Below, piece by piece: positions 1-8,821 of a stretch of DNA of 23,389 nt. The position numbers and the translations under genes are program-made. The notes below the pieces were generated by a model. That model was not told the origin of the DNA. It saw only the letters and a program-made list of their open reading frames with translations, and searched no databases. Each line of letters begins with the position of its first letter. Within the stretch, counting starts at the first letter, position 1. The stretch comes from Salisapilia sapeloensis (lineage: Eukaryota > Oomycota > Peronosporomycetes > Peronosporales > Salisapiliaceae), in contig JAADVB010000266.1 in assembly GCA_023334545.1 (NCBI GenBank), forward strand, positions 1 through 23,389, read 5' to 3'.

Positions 1-435
1 CTTACGGCCTTCAGGCGTGACAGCCCAGCTAGACGTGTCAGCCTGGATGTCGCTAGAGGACACAGGAGCCTGGTTGTTCGGCTGGTTGGAGCTGTGGTTC
101 ACACGGCCAGTGTGCCACAACTGGACGAAGACCTTACCACCTTTGTCATGGATGGCTTTCGTTACAGGTTTCCACGACTCGACCTGGCCTTCAGTGTAGA
201 TACCAGGTGACCGGTAGTAACCTTTAGCAGTGGCACTGGGACTAGTTCCTTCAGCTACAATCAGGCCGCCATCAGTAGAACGCTGGGAATAATAAGTGGC
301 AGTCATGGTGGGTTGCTCTCCGGCGTTATTGGCACGAAGTCGCGTACACGGAGCGTAGACGACACGGTGCTTGAGCTCAATCGGGTTTTTGCCTCCAAGC
401 TTGAATGGAGTGAAAAGTTTCGGCGTAGTGGTCAT
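1..435 (-). CDS. Old Yellow Enzyme / 12-oxophytodienoate reductase-like flavoprotein (N-terminal part, cut by window edge)
   Basis: The reverse strand is open for 145 codons from the ATG at 435 to position 1, so the gene runs off the window and only its N-terminal part is seen. It begins MTTTPKLFTPFKLG and then carries hallmarks of the FMN-dependent ene-reductase (OYE) barrel: VVYAPCTRLRA (matching APxTRxRA, whose Thr contacts FMN), YYSQRSTDGGLIVAEGT, and VFVQLWHTGRVNH (the Gln/Trp/His strand of the flavin site). Family members use NADPH to reduce C=C bonds of enones such as oxylipins. The catalytic His pair lies beyond the window. The start was chosen because the family normally begins a few residues before LFTPFKLG. 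No targeting peptide is visible, so a cytosolic protein is likely. Family is certain; substrate is unknown. Confidence 0.9.
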   Translation of the reverse strand, partial: MTTTPKLFTPFKLGGKNPIELKHRVVYAPCTRLRANNAGEQPTMTATYYSQRSTDGGLIVAEGTSPSATAKGYYRSPGIYTEGQVESWKPVTKAIHDKGGKVFVQLWHTGRVNHSSNQPNNQAPVSSSDIQADTSSWAVTPEGRK

Positions 436-925
436 TGTTGTTGCTGATGGTGCTGGTGCTGTCGATGATGGAAATTTGTAAATGAGGTTTCCGAGTTCGT
501 GCCTGTGCTGCTTCCATATACAGGGTGCCTATCTTTCTTGATAAAAATCGCAGTCGATATCCCATACCGGTCAGTATATTACGTAGCTGAGGATACGACA
601 ATCGTTATTCTGTTGATGACGCAACTAGCATGCAAAGCAAGAAGTTACCACAAACTTTGCATGAGCAGTTAGTACTTGAACCTAAATCCTTTGTATCAGT
701 ATTCATCAGCTTCAGGCTTAAAATTTTGATCTGCTTAGCCCATGAAACTTGCTGCCCAAGTTTCCAATTGAAGTGATACGTCTTTTTCGTCACCCACTCT
801 ATAGTTCAAATTCATCCAAAGCTTCATGTCCATGCTCACCTGTATCTTATTACTTCAGACACCCGGAAATGTCTTTTTATATCATCAGTGAGTTTCAAAA
901 CATCAAAAGGTTGAGTAACGTTTAG
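436..925. other. intergenic region between divergent OYE and EF-hand-like genes
   Basis: These 490 bases separate the OYE gene (leftward) from the EF-hand-like gene (rightward), so they should hold both promoters. Short reverse-strand frames at 377-601 and 605-793 have no family resemblance and poor composition. A short forward frame starting about 868 hits a stop codon directly before the ATG at 926. I see no tRNA, repeat or convincing core promoter element. Confidence 0.5.
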
Positions 926-1234
926 ATGGAGACGAAAAAGCTGCGGAATGACGTATCCAAAGTAGTTGGTACGCCTATCTTTGACGATGCTTTCAAGCAC
1001 TTTGATGAAGGAGACGAGTAAAATTTTGCATCAGCGCGATATATTAAACAAATATTAACTTTGGTTTCATATGCTTATAGCACGATGGGGGCACACAAAG
1101 TGGGTCAATTCCTCATCGAATTAGGCTTTGAGGCTCCACCAAAGGTAGTAGATATAGCTTTAGATGAAATGGATCCGGATGCTACCGGGGTCGTATCGAA
1201 AGTAAAGAAGTTTACTTTAAAAGGCATAGATTAA
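926..1234 (+). CDS. small EF-hand-like protein, two exons
   Basis: Two exons, 926-1017 and 1081-1234, join across a 63-nt intron (1018-1080, GTAAAA...TTATAG, with ATTAACT as a likely branch site) to give 81 residues. The join makes GAC across the junction and reads FKHFDEGDDTMGAHKVGQFL then IALDEMDPDATGVVSKVKKF. Both segments have the helix-loop-helix rhythm of calmodulin/troponin-C EF-hands. The loops are degenerate: neither has Glu at position 12, so calcium binding is doubtful. The start at 926 follows an in-frame TAG. The 3' end is uncertain, because a donor at 1202 paired with an acceptor at 1269 would replace the last residues with a 25-codon extension, or join the next gene. Role unknown. 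Confidence 0.5.
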
Positions 1235-1295
1235 AATCGGACTAAATAATGTCTAGGAACGGATCTTAGCATGGCTGGAAGGCTACTCATTTGAA

Positions 1296-2153
1296 ATGGA
1301 ACCAGCAAGTCGATCGAGCTCTGGTATTTCCCAATGCTCCACCTTGAGTACAAAACAATCAAGACCTATGACGAAGCCACGGAAAGAGAATCCGATGCTT
1401 GCTATCCGTATGAAAGTAAAGACAGCTGAAAAGGATATCGAGTTACTTCGAAATCGTCTACTCCACCTTCAAAATGAAGAAGAGAAGACGCAAAAGAGTA
1501 TTGAAGGCGCTCGAAAGCGAGCAGACGAAGTCATTGATCTCAAAGATAAGAAGCGGTTGCATCAAGAATTAAAAGCTGAATGGAAAAAGGAATTAGAGGA
1601 AGACATCAAATGCTTGAGCCAACAGAATGGTACTATCAGCATACTCTCGGCTACATCTATGCGTATCATATCTAATTATTTACCTAGCGATACGCAAGGC
1701 TGAGCATCGAGAAAGGAAAAGTCAAATGCAGTCAGAATTGTATCTCCTCAAGTCAGCGATTGTGGAACAAACACGAAATGAAAAACAGCACCATTCGGCC
1801 ATAATCGCAAATGAGCGTGAAAGAGATCGAGAGGAAAAGAGTCTCATTTCCATCCAAACACGTGAGAAGGAACGCGCGGCCAAAATAAAGAGAGAGGAGG
1901 AACAGATCATTTACTTGAACTCACTGGATGAAAAGGCAAAAGAAAGGATGCAAAAGCAGCTTGAGAAAATGGTAATTCATATGAAACACATAGTCTCTTT
2001 CTTTTAAAGTAAAAACGTTCGTTGCAGGCCGTTGCAGAGGAGATCATCAAGAAGATGGAAGAGGAAGAATCGGAAATGATTGAAAGAGTGCGCATTTCCA
2101 AAGAAATGCAGCGATCGGCCTTTGATCATTTGGAAGCCATGATGGACGATTAG
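1296..2153 (+). CDS. coiled-coil protein, three exons
   Basis: Exons 1296-1629, 1688-1971 and 2028-2153 join across introns of 58 nt (GTACTA...ACCTAG) and 56 nt (GTAATT...TTGCAG) into 247 residues. The first splice is phase 1 and reads SQQN|AIRKAEHRER. The second is phase 0 and reads QLEKM|AVAEEIIKK. From about residue 30 to the end the protein is almost wholly charged helix rich in Glu, Lys, Arg and Gln, with Leu/Ile at heptad-like spacing. This predicts a long coiled coil such as is found in cytoskeletal or centrosome/axoneme proteins. I do not recognise a named family. The ATG at 1296 directly follows a TGA in the same frame; a later Met in MTKPRKENPM could be the true start. The 3' end faces the PhyH gene 61 nt away. 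Confidence 0.7.
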
Positions 2154-2214
2154 TCTACTGCACGACAGCTTTGCTATTTCATTCTACGATAGATACTATC
2201 AAGTGAGGGAGAAA

Positions 2215-3128
2215 CTACGAATGAAGCACTGGTGTAATCCTCTTCTTCTTTTTGTCCGCACTTTCAGAATTTGAACTTCGCTTCCCAGTGCTCTTATTTG
2301 ACACCGTTTTCACGTACTTCAAATACAAAAGTGGACGCAGCGTTTCTTTCGACATGTTGGCGAGCCCTCGATGCCACACTCGATAATCCATGACGACTGG
2401 CGTTCCTGCTTCCACGTAGTGTGTGACACTCTCTAGATCTTTATACGTCTCGAAAGATGAAGCTGGTGTATCCTTGTTCGTAATTCGGATATGAGATGAC
2501 TTTTTCATCTCAGTGCCACCCACATCCTCTGTAATGCCGACTAACGGAATGAAAACGTTCAAACGGTCGGCTATATAGACAGTTAGTACCATGTGAAGAT
2601 GTACATTGGATAGTTAACACTACCTGGTTCATGCTTATCAAGGTTCCGATGGACGCCATCCAGGTGCCAATTCTGACTGGCATCTCCTGGTTTCGAGACA
2701 ACACATCCGATATAGTCCAGAGCAAAGTTGAGACCATTCTCATTCGTGATGCTTTTGTTTTCGTCTTGAAATATATCTGTAATGACATCAATCCACTTGG
2801 TTTCTATCGAGCTAAAAGCATGTACGATAGCTCTATCCTTGTCATTGGTACAGTCTTTTTCATTCGTCAGAGATGGTAGCTGCATGTCGACTCGCCCACC
2901 TTGGCGAATGTAAAACCCATGGATCTTTTCAGCGTTCTTGATATCGCTCAGGTCCAGCCCACGATCATGAGCGACTTGGACTTGGTCATGATACTTGGCC
3001 ATGATACTGTCGTACAGTTGGGATACATCGCTAGCTTGGAGGCGATATACTGGATCTAATAAGGCAGCAAAGCCGTCTCTGTGCACATCCTTGGCAATGC
3101 GTTTGATAGAGGTACTCTGCTCCTCCAT
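2215..3128 (-). CDS. phytanoyl-CoA dioxygenase (PhyH) family Fe(II)/2-oxoglutarate oxygenase, two exons
   Basis: Exon 1 (3128-2624) and exon 2 (2570-2215) join across a 53-nt intron (2623-2571, GTAGTG...TATATAG, with TACTAAC as branch site) to give 286 residues. The phase-1 splice reads LDKHEP|ADRLNVFIPLVGI. It brings together the full iron site of the PhyH family: His155-x-Asp157 in NWHLDG, distal His235 in DYRVWHRGLAN, and Arg247 in LRPLLY as the likely 2-oxoglutarate salt bridge. Family members hydroxylate small molecules using O2 and 2-oxoglutarate. The substrate cannot be read from the sequence. No signal peptide is visible, and the C-terminus is a basic KKKKR tail without a peroxisomal SKL. 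Family sure; role open. Confidence 0.85.
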
Positions 3129-3543
3129 TTTAGTGTAAAGTGTCGAAATGCTATCCGTTTGAATAGATATAAACTGTTACTTAAATTTATACTGTACTAT
3201 TGTCAATTTTTCAAGCGACCTATTGTCTCCAGAAAAATTATTTTATAAAATCGGTAAATAAATATTGCCGATCCATCTCCCTCTACAATCGAGACGTCAA
3301 ACCGCTTCCGTGTTATACACTTTATGCACCATTCTATTACCTTCAGTGCCTTACGAACAGATCACTAGTACGAGCGGTCTCGACAATGTCGACCGACCAT
3401 GTGCTTAATCTGGAAATATCCCAAATTAAAACTACCCTTCTCTGCATACAAATGCGTGTAATAAAAAGAGAAGTTGGTCGAAGTGTCTAACCACTTCACG
3501 CCGGACAACTATCGCTTCGTTGCTTTTTCTGCCAGTGCAAGCG
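3129..3543. other. divergent intergenic region (PhyH / chromodomain gene)
   Basis: These 415 bases lie between two outward-facing genes and so should hold both promoters. The left part is AT-rich. The 96-codon forward frame at 3200-3490 lacks an ATG start and has no recognisable content. No RNA gene or repeat is seen. Confidence 0.5.
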
Positions 3544-4863
3544 ATGACGCCTCCTCCGAATGCGTACACGGAGCTAAACATCCTCGCAGACCAGCTTTTC
3601 CAGTACCACTTGTCCAGCAACTCGTCAGCCCTTCCGTCCAAGCTCAAATTGCAGCCATCGGCTCAAACTTTTCAACAGCTATGGCCGACGCTGCAGCAAG
3701 CAGTGTCCACATCGACTAAGCAAGTCGCAAGCATTCGTAAGAGGAAAGCTAGCGAAGAAAAGGACCGGCAACGGAAGCAACAGGAAAAGATGCAAGCGCG
3801 TGAAAAGCGAAAACGAGAGGAAGAAGAGTACGAAGCTCGTTTAAAAAAGCAAAAGCTCGAGCAAGAAGCTGCTAAGCAGCAAAAACTTTCATCGGAAGAA
3901 CGAAAGAATGAAGATTTCCATGCTAAACTGCAACAGGTACCTTTAGTCGAAGATGTGTCGATCAATTCGAAAAAATTCCAATATCTTTCCGACTGGGTCG
4001 GTGCGCATGACGGAAAGGATTCTGATGTGACGCAGCAACTGGGTAAGCTTTTGACCGATCTCATCAGTCGTCCTGACTTTTTATCCGCCGAAGTCGAGAC
4101 GCGGAAGAAGCAAAAATCGGAAGTACGAAAGCGTCGTCCGTCGTCCGAGACACTGGACGCTCGGCTGTCAAAGGAAAAGCAAAAGAGTCCTAACATTTCT
4201 AAGGCTGACAAGGCCGAGTGGAATTCCGACGAAGACAGTGAAGAGGAGGAAGTCCACTTATCGTCGGACTCTGACAGTGGAGCCGTCTACTTCACCAAGG
4301 ACGTGCCGAAGAAGAAGACTCGTGCTAGCAGTAGTGCTGGCGGTAGTGTTGGCAGTGCTTCGACTCAGGCCATTCAACTGGATGAAAGTGAAGAAGAGTA
4401 CGATGTCGACATGAGTTACGTGGAGGAGAAGAAGCAGGAGGACGAGTCGGAGACAGATGAAGAAGCGCCGGAAGAGTTTAACGTCGATGATGACGACGTG
4501 TACACAGTAGAGTGCATTTTGGAGGAAAAACGACGGAAGAAGAAGAAAGATAAGGATTTCTACTTGATCAAGTGGTTAGGATACGACGAGTTGACGTGGG
4601 AGCCGACGGAGAACGTCCCGAGGCACTTGGTGGACAATTTCCACGAGCGACAACAGCTCAAGCGCTCTGTCAACTATAAGATCAGTCAAGTCTTGGATCG
4701 GATGTATGTGAAGAACCTGACGACCAACCGCCCCGAGTTCATCTATAAGATCGTGTGGAAGGGACAGGAGCCGGACGACTCGGTCTGGGAAGGATACAGT
4801 GCATTGCCGAATCAGGCGCAAGTCACGGTCCAAAAGCACTTTCGCGCGAAAAATAAGTCGTAA
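3544..4863 (+). CDS. tandem-chromodomain nuclear protein
   Basis: This intronless gene gives 439 residues from the ATG at 3544; an in-frame ATG at 3520 would add 8 residues and is less natural. Order: an N-terminal helical part, a Lys/Arg/Glu coiled coil (about 65-130), Ser/Asp/Glu-rich acidic stretches (about 225-315), then two chromodomains. The first starts at Tyr320 (VYTVECILEEK), with FYLIKWLGY and LTWEPTENV. It keeps the aromatic residues that form the methyl-lysine cage in HP1-type domains. The second (about 378-439, YKISQVLDRMYV, FIYKIVWKGQ, VWEGYSAL) is more divergent. There is no helicase, SET or reverse-transcriptase domain, so this is neither a CHD remodeller nor a retroelement chromodomain. 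It probably reads methylated histone tails. Confidence 0.85.
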   Translation: MTPPPNAYTELNILADQLFQYHLSSNSSALPSKLKLQPSAQTFQQLWPTLQQAVSTSTKQVASIRKRKASEEKDRQRKQQEKMQAREKRKREEEEYEARLKKQKLEQEAAKQQKLSSEERKNEDFHAKLQQVPLVEDVSINSKKFQYLSDWVGAHDGKDSDVTQQLGKLLTDLISRPDFLSAEVETRKKQKSEVRKRRPSSETLDARLSKEKQKSPNISKADKAEWNSDEDSEEEEVHLSSDSDSGAVYFTKDVPKKKTRASSSAGGSVGSASTQAIQLDESEEEYDVDMSYVEEKKQEDESETDEEAPEEFNVDDDDVYTVECILEEKRRKKKKDKDFYLIKWLGYDELTWEPTENVPRHLVDNFHERQQLKRSVNYKISQVLDRMYVKNLTTNRPEFIYKIVWKGQEPDDSVWEGYSALPNQAQVTVQKHFRAKNKS

Positions 4864-5441
4864 AGAGAGTAAGGCATATGCTTTTTATTTAGTACCGTTC
4901 GGTATCTCGTAATTGTAATCTGGGGCGTAAGCTGGATGGGTTTTTAGGTAGAGTGCAAAGCATCTTGTGGTGTGAGGATGGGCAATTGCTAATATCCTCG
5001 TTTAGACCTGCTCTTACCATAAGATCTGAGTCATAGATATACACAATGATCCTGTTTTGGATTGATTCATGGTATCTGAACTGCTCGAAAGAGCTCTGAA
5101 AGCGCTATCTGCAGCAGGAACTGAGAGCAGCCAAGTGTCGTCGCTACAACGTTCCAGTCAGACGATACTCCTACTTAATTCCTGCAAGATACTACGCACA
5201 AAAGCCTAGCTTTAACAATATTAGGGTCATTTTCCTCTAGATCACAAGAAAACTGTCATCAGTTCGCGATGGCATGCCTGGGCGCCTAGATCCTCTTTGG
5301 ATAAGATCTGCTGACGAGTGATAGCGTCTTTTCAAGATCGTCAACACGCAGAATAATTCGCTGTCGTCAGTGGTCAATATATCGTTTTTTCCACCAATTA
5401 AAAAGAACTCGAAGCACTAAAGCTCCGCGACATATCGGAAA
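4864..5441. other. intergenic region upstream of amino acid transporter
   Basis: These 578 bases follow the chromodomain gene and precede the transporter, both on the forward strand. I see no open frame with protein-like content, no tRNA and no clear repeat. It should contain the transporter promoter, but no specific element could be defended. Confidence 0.4.
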
Positions 5442-6967
5442 ATGGCTGCCGAGAGCGATGCCGGGCCTTCTCGACCTCCACGACTCGACCTAGAGATGGT
5501 GGAGCGAGGTAGCTCCATCACGGAAGACACTAGCTCAGATAAGAGCAGTCCGACGGACCCTGGAAGTGCTGCCAAGTCCTCTCGTCCGCTGAAAACTCCA
5601 GGTCTGAACGATACGGAGGACGATACGAATGACAGCTCAGCAAACCTCACCTCGTACAATACACTTTCACCACCATATCTATCGTCATTTTAATGCAATA
5701 CATATCTTTATAGGAGCGGCAAGGCTTTTGCAAACACCATGATCGCCTTCCTCGGTTCCGGTGCGCTCGGCCTCCCTTATGCCTTTAGCAAGACCGGCAT
5801 CCTCGTAAGTAGTTCACTGCCATCTTCCTCTTGCCATCTCACATTTGACAATAGTACGGACTCATCACACTCGTTGGCGTCTCGAGCGTCAGTCTCTACG
5901 CCATGATGCTTCTCGTCTCGTGCAAATACAAGCTTCGAGCTCGAGGCTACCACGTTTCCACGTACGGAGACATTGGTCGGGTCGCTCTCGGCACCACCGG
6001 CTCCGTCCTCGTGAATACGGCGCTAGTCGTGTCTCAAACAGGTTTCTGCGTCGCGTATCTCATCTTCATCGCATTCAACGTCCACAGCTTCCTCGGCATC
6101 TCCAAGGAAGTCGTCGTCTCCCTCTGTCTCCCTCCTCTCATTGCCTTTTCTCTCCTCAAACACATGAAGCAATTGTCTCCCTTTGCTCTCCTGGCCGACG
6201 TTCTAAACATGGCTGGCTTTGTCGTCGTCTACCTTGCCGACCTGTCCTACATGGCAGCAGACTTTGACGCCATCGACGGTGTCGGAAGCTTGGCGCAAGT
6301 GCCCTTCTTCTTCGGCGTCGCGTCCTACTGCTTTGAAGGCATCGGCATGGTTTTACCATTAGAAAACTCCATGCAGCACAAGCAGCACTTTGCTCCGATC
6401 CTATCTGCCACCGTCATCATCATTACGACCATCTACGCCACCTTTGGCGTCTGCGGCTACCTCGCCTTTGGCGCATCCACGAAGGACGTCATTACGCTCA
6501 ACATGGACAGCAGTGGAGGTCTCATGGTCAAGCTCTTTCTCTGCGGAGGCCTCTTCTTCACGTACCCGCTGATGCTCTTCCCAGTCTTTGAAGTCCTCAC
6601 GCCTCTTGTCGTCGGTGAGCTGCACGAAGTCACGACTGGATCGAGTGAGATGGACGACATTGTCAACGAGGATGAAGAACGCGTGAAGAACCGAAAAGCC
6701 AAGGTCCTACGAGCAGTAACGGTCCTCTTAACGGCTGTCATCGCTGCAGGCGTGCCGAACTTTGGCACCTTCATCTCGTTCATCGGATCTACTTGCTGCG
6801 TCACACTAGCATTTGTCCTACCGTCTCTCTTCTACCTCGTCGTGACGAAAGACGAAGCCAAGTCGTGTCTTTCGAGAATACACACGCTCTTACTGATCTT
6901 CATCATGGCACTAGGGCTACTAGCCGTCGCTTCCGAAGTATACGACGCACTCGTGAACGTGTTTTAG
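5442..6967 (+). CDS. amino acid/auxin permease (AAAP) family transporter, three exons
   Basis: Exons 5442-5653, 5714-5804 and 5855-6967 join across introns of 60 nt (GTACAA...TTATAG) and 50 nt (GTAAGT...CAATAG) into 471 residues. The first 70 residues are hydrophilic, Ser/Asp-rich and likely cytosolic. Transmembrane part 1 spans the splice sites and reads SSGKAFANTMIAFLGSGALG then LPYAFSKTGILYG, the typical first-helix signature of SLC36/AVT-like AAAP carriers. Nine or ten further hydrophobic segments follow, separated by an acidic loop (MDDIVNEDEERVKNRKAK). Family members move neutral amino acids with protons across the plasma, vacuolar or lysosomal membrane. Which membrane applies here is not shown. 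The gene ends 27 nt from the convergent TPX2-like gene. Confidence 0.9.
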
Positions 6968-6994
6968 AAATGGAACGTTTTCATCATTTGATAC

Positions 6995-8648
6995 TTAAGT
7001 CGACACTTTCTTGACAAGCACTCGTCTCGCTTTCTTCTGAGCACGTGGTAACGCTCGAAACCTTCGTCTGTTCTTATCCTCTTCCTCCTCTTTCTTCAAA
7101 CGTTCTTGGAAAGACTGAACGTACTGTCGATGGCGCTCGATGCCTTTGAGCTTGGGGGTCTTGGCGACTATCAACTGATGGTCCGTCCGCATCTGTCGCT
7201 TCGTCTTCCGTCGATACGCACGACGGTCAGGACTGTGGTATCTGAACTTGTGCTGGAGCTCGCTAGCGTCTGTATCTTCCACTTGAGGCACCGGTCGATG
7301 ACGAGACGATGTCATCAGTCGAGGCGAATGACCCTACACGACCATCAGGATCTCCATATCCAACGTACATGTACTAGCAACTACCTTTGTGATGGTAAGC
7401 TTCATGTTGGCATAATCTGGGGAAGGTGGGAGCTTGTCAGGCGATCGAGGATCGACTCTTGGTCGCTTACTCGCTCTCGTCTCCGTCTCGAACGTGAACA
7501 ACTATGAACAGACGGCATGAGTATTCGACAAGGATTGTATTCCATCTTTCGCCCATACAAAACAAACGTCCAATACAACATCATTACTTGTTTACCTTGA
7601 CATCCTTCGCGACACGTTTCTTCACGGCTGGAGCATGCTCTCGAGTAAAGTATCGAGGCGCATCCATTCTTCCAGCATCCGGACTCTCGGTTTTGTCAGT
7701 CTCTGTCCGTCGAGTACGTTGTTCCGACTGAAAACGGGGAGACACCGGGACGGTCAGCTTCTTCGTCGACCGCTTCTGGACACTTGTCGGAGCTCTCTGC
7801 GCCTTGTTCTTCTCGTACAGCTCCCACATCTTCTTCCGCTCCTTTTCTCGTTCCAGACGTTCCTGCTGCAGTTGCTGCAGCTCTCGACTGGTGCTACTCA
7901 TGCGACTGTCCATCGTCCTCCGACTTGACGCGCCACCAGTGGTCTTCGGTGGCGCTACGACTCTCTTCGTTGGATGCTTAGAGGCTTTCGGCGCGTCCGG
8001 ACTGGACTTTTTGCTGCTTGGACTAGCTTTTCGAGGCTTGGGAGATGTCTCGACCTTTTCTTTCGGCTTCACGGCATGATTTAACGACGCTGTGGTCGGC
8101 TTCAAGAAACTCATGGCGTCACGATTCTCCTGACTGGTTCTTCTGGATCGAGAAGGGGCAGACGCCGGAGGTTTTGGTACATGCTCTAGCTTTCCAGCGT
8201 GACTAGAGGATGCGTACTGGGCATAGACGTGTTCAAACGAGTCGTCTCCATTCTGTGACGACGCAAGGCGGCTGTACACTTCGTCAAAGGACTGATTCAG
8301 GTCTGGAGTTGGCTTCTTCAGTTCCTCTTGTGCCTTGTGTGGAGCTTTCTTCGCGTGTAGACGTAGGCTACTGAGTTCCTGCTCTAGATTCTCCTTGTTA
8401 TTCGAAGGAGAGTCCTTGTCAGGTGCATGAATGTCAAAGGAATCGTCCCGATCGAACGAGTCGTCATGAGGGAGTTTGGAAAAGGAGGTAGAGAAGTACC
8501 CATCAGCGTCGTTCACGTACTGTTGCTCCAACTCTGGGTGCTTCAGGTCGTAGTAGGAGGGTGCGTTGAAAGAGAAGTCGTCATCGTCACTGGACTTGTT
8601 GCTAGGCTGCTCACTGTCCGTGTACGAGCGAGAGCTGTCCGACGGCAT
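6995..8648 (-). CDS. TPX2: TPX2-like spindle assembly factor, three exons
   Basis: Exons 8648-7596, 7501-7385 and 7333-6995 join in phase 0 across introns of 94 nt (AAG|GTAAAC...TTCATAG) and 51 nt (AAG|GTAGTT...GTGTAG) into 502 residues. Unspliced, exons 1 and 3 look like two separate proteins. The N-terminus has DDFSFNAPSYYDL, resembling the SYDAPSDF Aurora-A-binding start of animal TPX2. Later come KKLTVPVSPRFQSEQRTRR (about 296), LFTFETETRASKR (about 352) and KLTITKGHSPRLMTSSRHRP (about 385), the repeated TPX2-family microtubule motifs. It ends with FQERLKKEEEEDKNRRRFRA (about 465), like the TPX2 C-terminal domain. The middle is Ser/Lys/Pro-rich and basic. By family it activates Aurora kinase and nucleates spindle microtubules. 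A divergent TPX2/WVD2-like microtubule protein is the alternative. Confidence 0.78.
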
Positions 8649-8821
8649 GTGGCTTCGTATTTAAATCGGAGTCAGAGGGGTAATTGACTCAACTTGACTA
8701 TGGCGGACGTAATTTACATGCTTGGAGATAAATGCCTGTCAATTTCAAAAAGAGAATACTGAAACCAAGTGTAAAAAGCGGTTAGAATAAATGACGAAGG
8801 AATAATCAATTAACGGTGAAG
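8649..8821. promoter_or_regulatory. shared divergent promoter region (TPX2-like / pyrophosphatase)
   Basis: Only 173 bases separate the start codons of the leftward TPX2-like gene and the rightward pyrophosphatase gene, so both promoters must sit here. This is inferred from position; no specific element was identified. Confidence 0.5.

Noticed and set aside
3672-4211. 179-codon reverse ORF inside the chromodomain gene
   Set aside because: It is antisense to the Lys/Glu/Ser-rich coding sequence and its product is low-complexity Ser/Phe/Cys, a mirror artefact.
5845-6267. 140-codon forward ORF, Arg/His/Leu-rich
   Set aside because: It is a frame-shifted shadow of the transporter; the transporter frame has clear membrane helices and matching splice sites.
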